From Microbacterium marinum (lineage in GTDB: Bacteria > Actinomycetota > Actinomycetes > Actinomycetales > Microbacteriaceae): a stretch of 64,000 nt of DNA. The stretch lies in contig NZ_JACHMD010000001.1 in NCBI RefSeq assembly GCF_014204835.1, positions 2,046,001-2,110,000 of the forward strand, read 5' to 3'. The notes below the pieces were generated by a model. The model was not told the DNA's origin. It did no database searches and worked only from the letters and a program-made list of their open reading frames with translations. Below are positions 7,443-16,811 of this stretch, piece by piece. Within the stretch, counting starts at the first letter, position 1, and every line of letters starts with the position of its first letter. A program made the position numbers and the translations under genes.

Positions 7443-8524
7443 CCGGCGATCTCCTGGTAGGCGGTGAACAGGAGCGACTCGTCGGGCGCCTGCATGACGG
7501 TGGGCTTGGCGATGCCGTCGAGGACGATGAATCGCAGCATGCCGCCGCGGGTCTTCTTGTCGCGCTGCATGACGCCCAGCAGATGCTGCCAGCCATCCAT
7601 CCGGTAGCTCGTCGGCAGGCCGAGCAGCTCCAGGATGCGGCGGTGCCGTGCGGCATCCTCGTCGGAGAGGCGCCCCGCGAGGCGGGCCAGTTCGGCGGCG
7701 TACATCATGCCGATCGAGATCGCCGCGCCGTGACGCCACCGGTAGCGTTCCGCGTGCTCGATGGCGTGGCCGAGGGTGTGTCCGTAGTTGAGCACCTCGC
7801 GCAGACCCGACTCGCGGAAGTCCTCGCTCACCACGCGGGCCTTCATTTCGATCGCGAGCTCGATGCAGCGCCGGAAGGCGTCGGCGGCGGGGTCGACGGC
7901 GGCATCCGGGTCGCTCTCGATGATGTCGAGAATCTCGGGGAACCAGATGAACCCGGCCTTCACGACCTCGGCGAAGCCGGCGACCGCCTCGTTCTTGGGG
8001 AGTGTGTCGAGCACGTCGAGGTCGCACAGCACGACCCGCGGCGCCCAGAACGCCCCGACGAGGTTCTTGCCCTCGGCGGTGTTCACCCCGGTCTTCCCGC
8101 CCACGGCGGCGTCGACCATTCCGAGCACCGTGGTCGGCACCTGGATGACGTCGACTCCGCGCAGCCAGGATGCCGCGACGAACCCGGCGAGGTCGGTGAC
8201 CGCTCCCCCGCCGAAACCGATGACGGCGTCGGTCCGCGTGAAGTCCGCCTGACCCATGACCTGCCAGCAGAAGGCGGCGACTTCGATGCGCTTGCCCTCC
8301 TCGGCGTCGGGCACCTCTGCCGTGAGCACCTCGAGCGTGCCGTCGGCGAGCAGCTGTTCCCGAAGAGTCGCCGCCTTCGCGCCCAGTCGCGGCGTGTGGA
8401 CGATGAGGACCTTCTTCACCGTCGGTGCGAGGTGGTCCCGGAGTCCGGCGAGGATCCCTCGTCCCACGTGGATGTCGTAGGCCGCCGTGCCGGTGACGCT
8501 GATCGTGGTGGTGTCGTCGGTCAT
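7439..8524 (-). CDS. aroB: 3-dehydroquinate synthase
   Basis: Converts DAHP to 3-dehydroquinate using NAD and a divalent metal. The 361-residue protein has the NAD-binding GFGGGAVTDLAGFVAASWLR, followed by VPTTVLGMVDAAVGGKTGVN with the phosphate-binding Lys and Asn, and the metal ligands in NYGHTLGHAIEHAERY. The start ATG overlaps the aroK stop by 4 bp. Part of the aroE-aroC-aroK-aroB transcript. Confidence 0.97.
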   Translation of the reverse strand: MTDDTTTISVTGTAAYDIHVGRGILAGLRDHLAPTVKKVLIVHTPRLGAKAATLREQLLADGTLEVLTAEVPDAEEGKRIEVAAFCWQVMGQADFTRTDAVIGFGGGAVTDLAGFVAASWLRGVDVIQVPTTVLGMVDAAVGGKTGVNTAEGKNLVGAFWAPRVVLCDLDVLDTLPKNEAVAGFAEVVKAGFIWFPEILDIIESDPDAAVDPAADAFRRCIELAIEMKARVVSEDFRESGLREVLNYGHTLGHAIEHAERYRWRHGAAISIGMMYAAELARLAGRLSDEDAARHRRILELLGLPTSYRMDGWQHLLGVMQRDKKTRGGMLRFIVLDGIAKPTVMQAPDESLLFTAYQEIAG

Positions 8525-9054
8525 GCTCGTCCTTCCGATGCGCGGGCCCAGTCGGCGATCGCGGTCACGATCCGCTCCAACGGGCCCGACGAGGTGTCGA
8601 AGGTGATGTCGGCGACCTGCTCGTAGAGCGGACGCCGCTGGTCGAAGATCCGCTGCCAGTGCGCGAGGGGACTCTCCGAGCCGTCCGCGAGGAGGGGCCG
8701 TTTCGCGCCCTCACCCAGGCGGTGGGCGACGACGCGCGGAGCCACCGTCAGCAGCACCACCCGCTGCGCGCTCAGGTCAGCACGCGTCGCGGCATCCATC
8801 ACCGCTCCCCCGCCCAGCGAGACGACGCCGCCCCGCGCGAGGGCGTCCGTCACCGCCGCACGCTCGAGGGCACGGAAGTGCGCTTCGCCGTGCTCGGCGA
8901 ACAGGGCGGCGATCGGTCCGTGTTCGCGCACGACCAGCGAGTCGGTGTCGGCGAAGGTGGTGCCGAGCTGCTTCGCGAGCCGCTTGCCGATGCTCGTCTT
9001 GCCGGCCCCCATGGGACCGACCAGCACGAGCGCGGCGGCTTCAGGCGAGGTCAT
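8521..9054 (-). CDS. aroK: Shikimate kinase
   Basis: Phosphorylates shikimate at O3. The 177-residue P-loop kinase has Walker [10 protein letters not shown] (13-21, K19), the shikimate-binding ADTDSLV Asp pair, the SLGGGAVM glycine motif, and the lid segment [11 protein letters not shown]. It overlaps aroC by 14 nt upstream and aroB by 4 nt downstream, so the three genes are tightly coupled. Confidence 0.96.
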   Translation of the reverse strand: MTSPEAAALVLVGPMGAGKTSIGKRLAKQLGTTFADTDSLVVREHGPIAALFAEHGEAHFRALERAAVTDALARGGVVSLGGGAVMDAATRADLSAQRVVLLTVAPRVVAHRLGEGAKRPLLADGSESPLAHWQRIFDQRRPLYEQVADITFDTSSGPLERIVTAIADWARASEGRA

Positions 9055-10267
9055 GCTCGAGCAGCGCCGCCTCCGAGGCGGGAGCCGTCTTCAGCGCCTC
9101 CGGGATGCCGGCCAGGAACGCGTCGAGGTTGCGGCGGGTCTCCCGCACGCTGTCGCCGCCGAATTTCTCCAGCACGGCGTCGGCCAGCACGATCGCGACC
9201 ATCGCCTCGGCGACGACACCCGCCGCCGGAACGGCGCACACGTCGGAGCGCTGGTGATGAGCGGATGCCGTGTCGCCGGTGGCCACGTCGATCGTGCGCA
9301 GCGCGCGCGGGACCGTGGCGATCGGCTTCATGCCCGCGCGCACGCGGAGCACCGTGCCCGTGGACATGCCGCCCTCGGTGCCGCCGGCGCGGTCGGAGCC
9401 GCGGGTGATGCCGTCTTCGGCCACGAAGAGCTCGTCGTGTGCGGCGGATCCGCGTCGGCGGGTCGTCTCGAAGCCGTCGCCGATTTCGACGCCCTTGATC
9501 GCCTGGATGCTCATGAGCGCCTGAGCGAGCTTTCCGTCGAGGCGCCGGTCCCAGTGCACGTGCGAGCCGAGCCCGGGCGGGAGGCCGTAGGCGAGGACCT
9601 CGACGATGCCGCCGAGGGTGTCGCCGTCCTTCTTGGCCGCATCGACCTCGTCGACCATCCGCGCGCTGGTGGCGGCATCGAAGCAACGCAGCGGATCGGC
9701 GTCGAGCCCGTCGACGTCGTCGGGCGTCGGGAGCGGGGCGCCCTCGGGCACCGCCACCGGACCGATGGACAGGGTGTGGCTGACGAGCCGGATGCCGAGT
9801 TCGCCGAGGAACGCTCGCGCGATCGCGCCGAGGGCGACGCGGGCCGCGGTCTCACGAGCGCTCGCGCGCTCGAGGATCGGACGGGCCTCGTCGAAGTCGT
9901 ACTTCTGCATCCCGACGAGGTCGGCGTGTCCCGGCCTCGGGCGGGTGAGTGCGGCGCCGCGGCCGCGGGACTTCTCCGTGAGCTCGACCGGCTCGGGGCT
10001 CATCACCTCGACCCACTTGGGCCATTCGGTGTTGCCCACTCGGAGCGCGATCGGACTGCCGAGCGAGCGACCGTGGCGAACACCGCCGGAGAGGTGCAGT
10101 TCGTCTTCCTCGAACTTCATGCGCGAACCGCGCCCATACCCGAGCTTGCGTCGCGCGAGATCGGCGCGGATGGCATCGAGGGTGATCGGCACGCCGGAGG
10201 GAAGTCCCTCCATGACGGCGACGAGTTCGGGGCCGTGGCTTTCGCCGGCCGTGAGCACGCGGAGCAT
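9041..10267 (-). CDS. aroC: Chorismate synthase
   Basis: Last step of the common aromatic pathway: EPSP to chorismate with reduced FMN. The 408-residue protein begins [20 protein letters not shown], the family signature 1, followed by [12 protein letters not shown] and a [15 protein letters not shown] signature; the C-terminal [14 protein letters not shown] region supplies the catalytic His and Asp. ATG 10267 was chosen as the first conserved residue; the frame is open upstream only because it lies antisense to no coding signal. Four nt separate it from aroE. Confidence 0.96.
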   Translation of the reverse strand: MLRVLTAGESHGPELVAVMEGLPSGVPITLDAIRADLARRKLGYGRGSRMKFEEDELHLSGGVRHGRSLGSPIALRVGNTEWPKWVEVMSPEPVELTEKSRGRGAALTRPRPGHADLVGMQKYDFDEARPILERASARETAARVALGAIARAFLGELGIRLVSHTLSIGPVAVPEGAPLPTPDDVDGLDADPLRCFDAATSARMVDEVDAAKKDGDTLGGIVEVLAYGLPPGLGSHVHWDRRLDGKLAQALMSIQAIKGVEIGDGFETTRRRGSAAHDELFVAEDGITRGSDRAGGTEGGMSTGTVLRVRAGMKPIATVPRALRTIDVATGDTASAHHQRSDVCAVPAAGVVAEAMVAIVLADAVLEKFGGDSVRETRRNLDAFLAGIPEALKTAPASEAALLEHDLA

Positions 10268-10271
10268 TGCT

Positions 10272-11105
10272 CTAGTCTCCCACGAGCGCGCGGCGCATGA
10301 CGGCCACGACCTCCGTCTCGCGCGGGAGCTCCCCCTCGACGTCGCCGCTCGCGAACGCGCGGATCTGGAGCACCGCCTGATGCAGGAGCATGCCGGTGCC
10401 GTCCTGCACCGGCAGGCCGTGGCGCGTCCACGCCTCGCTGAGCGACGTCGGCCAGTGGCCGTACACGACGTCCATGAGCGCGCCGCCCCCGTCTGCGAGC
10501 CGATCAGCGACCGCGCGTGACACCGCCGCGCCACCGGGGAGCGTGCTGATGGTGGCATCCACTCGTTCCCCGACGACCGCGTCCAGCGAAACGACCTCGA
10601 CCGCCATTCCCCGCCCGGCGCCGAGCTCGGCAAGCGGCGCACCGGCCTCGGGGCGCCGCGCCGCGATCTCGAGCCGTTCCGCGCCGAGCTCCGCGAGGGC
10701 GACGACCGCCGATGTGGCCGTCGCACCTGCGCCGACGATGCGCGCTGACCGGAGCGTGGAGACCCCGGCCTCCGCGAATGCCGCGACGATCCCGCCGACG
10801 TCGGTGTTGAATCCGTGCCATCCGTCCTCGCCGCGGACGAGGGTGTTCACCGCGCCCGTCGCCTCCGCGCGAGCGTCGCGCCGGGCGGCCGCGGCGAACG
10901 CGACACCCTTCAGCGGCATCGTCAGCGACAGCCCCCGGTACGACGGGCCGAGCGATGCGAGCGTCCCCGCGAACGACGATTCGTCGACGCGTCGACGGTC
11001 GTAGGTCCAGTCCCACCCCAGGAGGGCGTACGCGGCCGCGTGCAGCCGCGGTGACAGGCTGTGCTCGATCGGGTCGCCCCAGACCTCCAGGGCGGATGCC
11101 GCCAT
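10272..11105 (-). CDS. aroE: Shikimate dehydrogenase
   Basis: NADP(H)-dependent reduction of 3-dehydroshikimate. The 277-residue sequence has the shikimate-binding HSLSPRLH (15-22), catalytic Lys66 in [11 protein letters not shown], and the dinucleotide-binding [10 protein letters not shown] near residue 124; [13 protein letters not shown] near the C-terminus is also characteristic. Three nt downstream of mltG, four upstream of aroC, in one operon with alaS-ruvX-mltG. Confidence 0.95.
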   Translation of the reverse strand: MAASALEVWGDPIEHSLSPRLHAAAYALLGWDWTYDRRRVDESSFAGTLASLGPSYRGLSLTMPLKGVAFAAAARRDARAEATGAVNTLVRGEDGWHGFNTDVGGIVAAFAEAGVSTLRSARIVGAGATATSAVVALAELGAERLEIAARRPEAGAPLAELGAGRGMAVEVVSLDAVVGERVDATISTLPGGAAVSRAVADRLADGGGALMDVVYGHWPTSLSEAWTRHGLPVQDGTGMLLHQAVLQIRAFASGDVEGELPRETEVVAVMRRALVGD

Positions 11106-11108
11106 CGG

Positions 11109-12416
11109 TCAGCAGCCGCCGTCGGGGTTGTCGGCGCACCAGGCGCGCCACTGCTCGACGGCCGCCTCGTGCTCGGAGATGGTGTTCGTGAAGACGGTCT
11201 CGCCGGTCTCGAGGTTCACCGTCACGAAGTACAGCCACGGGCCGTCCTCGGGCTCCATCGCCGCCTTGATGGCGAGTTCCCCGGGGTTGGCGATCGGCCC
11301 GACGGGCAGACCGGTGTGCACGTACGTGTTCCACGGGTTGTCGTCCGCCAGCTCCTCGGCACGCGAGCTCGTCCCGCCCTCGCGATCGCTGAAGAAGTAC
11401 TGCGCCGTCGAATCCATCTGCAGGAGGCCGTTGGTCTCCGCGTTGCTCGGATCGAGGCGGTTCTGGATGACGCGGGAGACCTTGTAGAAGTCCTTCTCGA
11501 ACCGCGCCTCCTTCTCGATGATCGAGGCGATCGTGAGGATCTCGTGTCGCCGATCCTCGGGGACGCCGGCTGCGTCGAGCGCCTCCGTCGTCCGGTCGAC
11601 CATCCGCTGGATCACCTGCTCGGCGGTCACGTCGGGGTCGAACGTGTAGGTGGCGGGGAACAGCCACCCTTCGAGGCTCGTCTCGTCGACGCCGTACGCG
11701 GAAGGGTCCTCCACCGCTGCCTGCACGTCCTCGAGCGGGAGCCCCACGCCCTCGGCGATGCGCTCCACGGACTGCGCCACCGTGAGCCCTTCGCGCAGCT
11801 GCGCGGTGTTCTCCTGCTTGTTCGCGGGATCCATGATCGCCTCGAGGGCCGCCTCGGAGGTCATCTTCTGCTGCAGCGTGAAGACACCCGGAACGAACGA
11901 CGGGTTCTGGCCGCTGTCGATGAGATACGAGTAGAAGGCGTCGGAAGTCTTCGTCACACCGGCGTCGAACAGGGTGCGGGAGATGTCCGCGCCCGTGTCG
12001 CCGCTCACGATCGTCAGCGTCGCCTCCCCCTCGGCGATCCCGGCCTCGTAGTCCTTGGGCTCCTCCCAGCCCATGACCGCGCGGATCTGGTCCTCGTAGG
12101 TGTTCCAGACCCAGAGTCCGCCCACGACGAGACCGCCGAGAAGCGCCAGGATGACGGCGAAGACGGTCCACGCGGCGATCCGGCTCTTGCGTCGGTCGCG
12201 CTCATGCCGAGCGGATGCCGCGGGCGCGTTGCGCGCCTGCTCCTCGAAGAGTGCCTCGATCGGCGCGGCCGTGCCCACGGAGGGGCGCGGTGCGGTCGCC
12301 GTCGGCGGCGACTGGCGCGCCTCCCGCGCGGCGCGGCGACTGGAGGGCGCTTGGGCGGCGGGGGTGTCTCCCGCCGGCCCCGCGAAACGATCGTCGTTCG
12401 GCGGGTTTTCGGGCAT
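11109..12416 (-). CDS. mltG: Endolytic transglycosylase MltG
   Basis: Membrane-bound lytic transglycosylase thought to cut nascent glycan strands and limit their length. The 435-residue protein has a disordered Pro/Ala/Arg-rich cytoplasmic region (1-75), a basic stop (DRRKSR), one transmembrane helix (about 81-104), and an extracellular LysM-like plus catalytic domain. The predicted catalytic Glu is in ASIIEKEARFEKDF, followed by VIQNRLD. The cytoplasmic tail is long compared with proteobacterial MltG but usual in actinobacteria. TGATG junction with ruvX indicates coupling. Confidence 0.94.
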   Translation of the reverse strand: MPENPPNDDRFAGPAGDTPAAQAPSSRRAAREARQSPPTATAPRPSVGTAAPIEALFEEQARNAPAASARHERDRRKSRIAAWTVFAVILALLGGLVVGGLWVWNTYEDQIRAVMGWEEPKDYEAGIAEGEATLTIVSGDTGADISRTLFDAGVTKTSDAFYSYLIDSGQNPSFVPGVFTLQQKMTSEAALEAIMDPANKQENTAQLREGLTVAQSVERIAEGVGLPLEDVQAAVEDPSAYGVDETSLEGWLFPATYTFDPDVTAEQVIQRMVDRTTEALDAAGVPEDRRHEILTIASIIEKEARFEKDFYKVSRVIQNRLDPSNAETNGLLQMDSTAQYFFSDREGGTSSRAEELADDNPWNTYVHTGLPVGPIANPGELAIKAAMEPEDGPWLYFVTVNLETGETVFTNTISEHEAAVEQWRAWCADNPDGGC

Positions 12417-12889
12417 CAGGTGGGCTCCTGCGTATCTTCGAGCGGATGTCCGGCCGGGTTACCGGTGCTCTTCTCGACGTCGATCGCCTGTTGGAGGAGG
12501 ACGACCGCGGCGACTTGGTCGACAATCCTACGAGATGACTTCTGAGATCGACCGCTCTGACGCAGTGCCGCGTGGGCGCTCACGGTGCTCAGCCGCTCGT
12601 CCACGAACCGGATCGGCACGTCCACGCGGGCCGCGAGCTCAGCCGCGAACACCCGAGCATCGTCTGTCGACGACGTCTCGCCGCCACGCAGGCTGATCGG
12701 CAGCCCGATCAGGACCTCCATTGCCGCGAACTCCGCCACCAGCTCTGCGACGCGTGCCGCGGACTCAGCCGAGCGCGGCACGGTCTCCACCGGAACGGCG
12801 AGCAGTCCGTCGGGGTCGCACCGGGCCACGCCGACGCGGGCCTTCCCCACGTCGATGCCCAGCCGGACACCCCGACGGAACGAGGTCAC
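12416..12889 (-). CDS. ruvX: Holliday junction resolvase-like RuvX (YqgF)
   Basis: RNase H-fold nuclease family implicated in pre-16S rRNA 5' end maturation. The 157-residue protein has LGIDVGKARVGVARCD at the N-terminus (Asp in IDVGKARVG), the PVETVPR segment, VLIGLPISLRGGE, and FVDERLSTV with the second acidic cluster. It overlaps the alaS stop by 4 bp upstream. The alaS-ruvX-mltG-aroE order is conserved in actinobacteria. Confidence 0.95.
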   Translation of the reverse strand: MTSFRRGVRLGIDVGKARVGVARCDPDGLLAVPVETVPRSAESAARVAELVAEFAAMEVLIGLPISLRGGETSSTDDARVFAAELAARVDVPIRFVDERLSTVSAHAALRQSGRSQKSSRRIVDQVAAVVLLQQAIDVEKSTGNPAGHPLEDTQEPT

Positions 12890-15552
12890 GCTCCGGCGCC
12901 CGTCAGCACCTCGACGATTCCCTGCAGCGCAGCGGGGAGCGCTTCGGCATCCGTCCCACCGCCCTGGGCGACGTCGTCGCGACCGCCACCACCACCGCCG
13001 AGTGCACCGGCGGCTCCCTTGGCGAGGACCCCGGCGCGGGCGCCCGCGGCGCGGGCCGCCTCGTTCGTCGCGACGATCACCACCGGGCGGCCTCCGACAT
13101 CGCCGCCGAGGGCGACCACGGCGGCATCCGATCCGAGACGCTCGCGCACCTGCAGAGCCACCGACCGCACGTCATCCGCCGAGCCGACCGTGCCGAGCGA
13201 CTCGGCGACCACGGTCACCTGTCCCGCACGCCGCGCCGTCTGCACGAGCGCGGGGATGCGCTCCCCCAGCGCCTTCGCCTCGAACTGCGCGATCTTCTTC
13301 TCGGCCGCCTTCAGGCTCGCCTGCAGCTCGGCGATACGGGTGGGGATCTGATCGCGCGGAGCCTTCAGACTCGACGTCAGCTGCGACACGATCGCGCGCT
13401 CCGCCGCCAGCTCCCGGAACGCGTCCCGGCCGACGAGGGCCTCGACGCGACGGTTCGATGCGCCCACCGACGACTCGCCCACGAGGTTGATGAGCCCCAC
13501 CTGCGCGCTCGAGGCGACATGGGTGCCGGCGCAGAGTTCGCGAGACCAGGGCCCGCCGATGTCGACCATCCGGACGGTCTCGCCGTACTTCTCGCCGAAC
13601 AGGGCCATCGCCCCCGCCTGCTTGGCCTCGTCCAGCGACAGCACGCGCGTGGTCACAGCCAGATCATCGCGGACGGCGTTGTTGGCGATCTCCTCGATCT
13701 CGCTCCGCGTCTCGGGCGACAGCGACTGGCCCCACGCGAAGTCGAACCGGAGGTACCCGGCACGGTTGAGAGATCCCGCCTGCGTCGCACCCTTGCCGAG
13801 CGTGTCGCGGAGGGCGGCGTGGACGAGGTGCGTCGCCGAGTGCGCCTGCGCGGCGGCACGGCGATTCGCGGCATCCACCACCGTGGTCGCCGGCTGTCCG
13901 ACGGCCACCTCTCCGGTCGTGACCTCCACGGTGTGGCTGACGAGCCCCGGCACCGGCTTCTGCACGTCGAGCACCTCGAGTGCGTAGCCCGGGCCGACGA
14001 TCACACCCTTGTCCGCGACCTGGCCGCCGGACTCCGCGTACAGCGCCGTCTCGGCGAGGATCACCTCGGCGATCTGCCCGTGCAGCGCGCGGTCGGTGGG
14101 CACGCCCCCGACCAGGATGCCGAGGACGCGCGATTCCGTCTCGAGGTCGGTGTAGCCGGTGAAGACCGTCTCACCGAGAGCGCGGAAGTCGCGATACACA
14201 CTGGTGTCGGCCAGCTGACCCTTCCGCGAGCGGGCGTCCGCCTTCGCGCGGTCGCGCTGCTCGGTCATCAGGCTGTCGAACGCCGGACGGTCGACGTCCA
14301 GCCCCGCCTCCTCGGCGATCTCCAGCGTCAGATCGATCGGGAACCCGTACGTGTCGTGGAGGAGGAACGCCTGGGCGCCACTGAGGCTCTTCTGTCCCGA
14401 CGCCTTCGCCTGAGAGACGGAGTCATCGAGGATCTCCGACCCGCTCGCGAGCGTGCGGAGGAACGTGGCCTCCTCGGCCAGCGCATACTGCGACAGCCGC
14501 TCGTAGTCGGTCTCGACGATCGGGTAGGAGGCCTTCATCGCGTCGCGCGACACCGCGAACAGCTCGGCGAAGCTCGGTCCGTGCACCCCAAGCAGACGCA
14601 TCGACCGGATCGCACGACGCATGAGGCGACGCAGGATGTAGCCGCGACCGTCGTTGGAGGGCGTGACGCCGTCGGAGAGGAGCATCAGTGACGAACGGAC
14701 GTGATCGGCGACGACACGGAACCGGACGTCGTCCTCGTGGTCGGCCCCGTACTGCTTGCCGGACAGTTCCACCGCCTTGTCGAGAACCGGACGCACCTGG
14801 TCGGTCTCGTACATGTTGTCGACGCCCTGCTTGATGAACGCGACCCGCTCGAGTCCCATCCCGGTGTCGATGTTCTTGGCGGGCAGCTCGCCGACGATGT
14901 CGAACTCGTACTTGGAGCGGACGTTGGTGATCTCGTACTGCATGAAGACCAGGTTCCAGATCTCCACGTAGCGGTCGTCGTCGGTGGCCGGCCCCCCGTC
15001 GATGCCGTAGGCGGGCCCGCGGTCGAAGAAGATCTCCGAGCACGGCCCGGCGGGACCGGGAAGGCCGGTCGTCCAGTAGTTCGTGTCCTTGCCCAGACGC
15101 TGGATGCGCTCCTCCGGGAGGGTGGACAGGCGCAGCCACAGCTCGCGCGCCTCGTCATCCTCCTCGTAGACCGTCACCCACAGGTCCTTCGGATCGAAGC
15201 CCAGACCGCCGTCGGCCTCGGGCGTCGTCAGCAGGTTCCAGGCGAAAGTGATCGCGCCTTCTTTGAAGTAGTCGCCGAACGACCAGTTGCCGAGCATCTG
15301 GAAGAAGGTGCCGTGGCGGGGGGTCTTGCCAACCTCTTCGATGTCGTTGGTGCGGATGCACTTCTGGTTGTCCGCGGCCCGGGCGAAAGGTGCCGGGACA
15401 TCGCCCGACAGGTACGGGATGAAGGGCACCATGCCCGCCACCGTGAACAGGAGGGCGGGGTCGTCGCTCACGAGCGATGCGGAGGGCACGATCGTGTGCC
15501 CTTCCTTCTGGAAGAAGTCCAAGTAGCGCTGCGCGATGTCGGCGGTCTTCAT
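12886..15552 (-). CDS. alaS: Alanyl-tRNA synthetase
   Basis: Charges tRNA-Ala. The 888-residue protein starts MKTADIAQRYLDFFQKEGHT, the family N-terminus; class II motifs lie in the first 250 residues (FTVAGMVPF, KCIRTNDIEEVG, MLGNWSFGDYFK). The editing domain has the zinc site HSATHLVHAAL with CAGTHV downstream. A coiled coil and the C-Ala domain with a glycine-rich LGGGGGGRDDVAQGGG end the protein. ATG 15552 was chosen on homology; the in-frame upstream extension crosses a terminator hairpin. First gene of alaS-ruvX-mltG-aroE. Confidence 0.97.
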   Translation of the reverse strand: MKTADIAQRYLDFFQKEGHTIVPSASLVSDDPALLFTVAGMVPFIPYLSGDVPAPFARAADNQKCIRTNDIEEVGKTPRHGTFFQMLGNWSFGDYFKEGAITFAWNLLTTPEADGGLGFDPKDLWVTVYEEDDEARELWLRLSTLPEERIQRLGKDTNYWTTGLPGPAGPCSEIFFDRGPAYGIDGGPATDDDRYVEIWNLVFMQYEITNVRSKYEFDIVGELPAKNIDTGMGLERVAFIKQGVDNMYETDQVRPVLDKAVELSGKQYGADHEDDVRFRVVADHVRSSLMLLSDGVTPSNDGRGYILRRLMRRAIRSMRLLGVHGPSFAELFAVSRDAMKASYPIVETDYERLSQYALAEEATFLRTLASGSEILDDSVSQAKASGQKSLSGAQAFLLHDTYGFPIDLTLEIAEEAGLDVDRPAFDSLMTEQRDRAKADARSRKGQLADTSVYRDFRALGETVFTGYTDLETESRVLGILVGGVPTDRALHGQIAEVILAETALYAESGGQVADKGVIVGPGYALEVLDVQKPVPGLVSHTVEVTTGEVAVGQPATTVVDAANRRAAAQAHSATHLVHAALRDTLGKGATQAGSLNRAGYLRFDFAWGQSLSPETRSEIEEIANNAVRDDLAVTTRVLSLDEAKQAGAMALFGEKYGETVRMVDIGGPWSRELCAGTHVASSAQVGLINLVGESSVGASNRRVEALVGRDAFRELAAERAIVSQLTSSLKAPRDQIPTRIAELQASLKAAEKKIAQFEAKALGERIPALVQTARRAGQVTVVAESLGTVGSADDVRSVALQVRERLGSDAAVVALGGDVGGRPVVIVATNEAARAAGARAGVLAKGAAGALGGGGGGRDDVAQGGGTDAEALPAALQGIVEVLTGAGA

Positions 15553-15578
15553 GTCTGGGTCCTCGGAAGCATGCGAGA

Positions 15579-15606
15579 ACTGTCGGGCCGGCGAAGGCCC
15601 GACAGT
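15579..15606 (-). terminator. Hairpin terminator of the small membrane protein gene
   Basis: ACTGTCGGGCC (15579-15589) and GGCCCGACAGT (15596-15606) form a perfect 11-bp stem with a 6-nt loop, 14 nt past the stop of the 15620-15886 gene on the minus strand. There is no T-run. It lies 27 nt before alaS and could also shape the alaS leader. Confidence 0.5.
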
Positions 15607-15619
15607 CGGGGTGGGAAAG

Positions 15620-15886
15620 TCAGTTCGCGTTCGGAGCGGTCGACGCGGGGGCGGTCGCGTTGTCCAGGACGTCGTCCGCGGCATCCTTCGCGCCGGCGAC
15701 GAGACCCTCGATCTTCGCCTCCTGCGCGTGGTACGCCTCGGCGATGCGGTCGGTGAACTCCGAGATGCGGAGGTCGACCTCGGTGAGGAGCTCCTGGCCG
15801 CGCGGATCCTTGTTGACGAGGTGCGCGACGACGAAGCCGCCGGCGATGCCCAGCACGAACCAGAGCACGTTCTTCATGGAGTCCAT
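15620..15886 (-). CDS. Small single-pass membrane protein (YtxH-like)
   Basis: An 88-residue protein starting MDSMKNVLWFVLGIAGGFVV, with one transmembrane segment (about 5-22), a short basic turn (NKDPRGQE), an amphipathic helical region with coiled-coil character (31-65), and an Ala/Asp/Pro tail. Similar small proteins lie between rpsD and alaS in related actinobacteria. ATG at 15877 is an alternative start. Function unknown. Confidence 0.75.
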   Translation of the reverse strand: MDSMKNVLWFVLGIAGGFVVAHLVNKDPRGQELLTEVDLRISEFTDRIAEAYHAQEAKIEGLVAGAKDAADDVLDNATAPASTAPNAN

Positions 15887-15901
15887 GTTAGGTGCAAAGC
15901 A

Positions 15902-15933
15902 GAAGGGGCGCCGGGTGACCCCGACGCCCCTTC
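15902..15933 (-). terminator. Terminator of rpsD
   Basis: GAAGGGGCG (15902-15910) and CGCCCCTTC (15925-15933) form a perfect 9-bp stem downstream of rpsD, extended inward by GGGTGACCC-like pairing. On the minus strand the stem is followed by TGCTTTG, a weak T-tract. Confidence 0.6.
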
Positions 15934-15949
15934 GAACCGTGTGAGCGGT

Positions 15950-16029
15950 TACGCCTCGCTTAGCGCGCGGCGTAACTCCGCCGTTCGCTGCTGCGCAGCT
16001 GTACTACGCCTCGCTTAGCGCGCGGCGTA
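15950..16029 (-). repeat. Tandem 25-bp hairpin repeat spanning the rpsD stop codon
   Basis: A 25-bp sequence occurs twice without mismatch, at 15950-15974 and 16005-16029 (period 55 bp). Read on the minus strand each copy is TACGCC-N13-GGCGTA with an inner CGC/GCG, a self-complementary hairpin. The upstream copy contains the last codons and TAA stop of rpsD; the other is a noncoding duplicate. Confidence 0.85.
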
Positions 16030-16644
16030 GTACTCGACGACCAGCTGAACTTCACAGGTCACCGGAACCTCGGCGCGCTTGGGGCGACGCTCGAGACGGG
16101 CCTGGAGCTTGTCGAGCTCGACCGACAGGTAGCCGGGGACCGGGGGCAGAACCTCGGCGTGACCGCCGGCGGCTGCGACCTGGAACGGCTCGAGGGCCTC
16201 GCTCTTGGTCTTGACGTGGATCGTCTGGCCCGGCTTCACGCGGAACGACGGGCGGTCGACGAGCTGGCCGTCGACGAGGATGTGACGGTGCACGACGAGC
16301 TGGCGAGCCTGCGCCGTGGTGCGGGCGAAGCCGGCACGCAGCACGAGGGCGTCGAGACGCATCTCGAGGAGCTCGACGAGGTTCTCACCGGTCAGACCGT
16401 CCTTGCGACGGGCCTCGTTGAAGGTGTTGCGAAGCTGCTTCTCGCGGATGCCGTACTGCTCGCGCAGACGCTGCTTCTCGCGGAGGCGGACGGCGTAGTC
16501 GCTGTCCTGCTTGCGCTTGGTGCGGCCGTGCTCACCCGGAGCGTAGGGACGCTTCTCGAGGTACTTGGCTGCCTTGGGGGTCAGCGCGATGCCGAGGGCA
16601 CGCGACAGGCGGACCTTGCGGCGGTCCTGAGACTTCGTGGTCAC
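16015..16644 (-). CDS. rpsD: 30S ribosomal protein S4
   Basis: Primary 16S rRNA-binding protein of the 30S body. The 209-residue protein has the S4 N-terminal region (VRLSRALGIALTPKAAKYLE), YAPGEHGRTKRK, and the S4 RNA-binding domain near 98-165 (MRLDALVLRAGFARTTAQAR, VVHRHILVDGQLVDRPS). The zinc-finger cysteines of the C-plus S4 type are absent; the only Cys is near the C-terminus. The start is GTG at 16644 behind GGAAGGAAG. The long leader (about 140 nt) would allow autoregulation. Its stop codon lies within one copy of a duplicated hairpin. Confidence 0.97.
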   Translation of the reverse strand: MTTKSQDRRKVRLSRALGIALTPKAAKYLEKRPYAPGEHGRTKRKQDSDYAVRLREKQRLREQYGIREKQLRNTFNEARRKDGLTGENLVELLEMRLDALVLRAGFARTTAQARQLVVHRHILVDGQLVDRPSFRVKPGQTIHVKTKSEALEPFQVAAAGGHAEVLPPVPGYLSVELDKLQARLERRPKRAEVPVTCEVQLVVEYYAAR

Positions 16645-16791
16645 GAAGTACTTCCTTCCATGACGTGGCCGTGTCGTTCACGGCTCACGGGCGTATCGCC
16701 GCTCCTCGCCCTTCCGGACTGCACGCCGGGGCACGCCGAAAGGTGGGAAAGAAGAACGGGGATGCCCGAAAACACGGTTTCGAGCCGGTCC

Positions 16792-16797
16792 ATCCTA
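16792..16797 (-). promoter_or_regulatory. Probable -10 box of rpsD
   Basis: TAGGAT on the minus strand in the gap between the NUDIX-TPR-NUDIX gene and rpsD. A start near 16785 gives a leader of about 140 nt before rpsD, unusually long for this window. Confidence 0.45.
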
Positions 16798-16811
16798 ACA
16801 GATCGGCCGAT

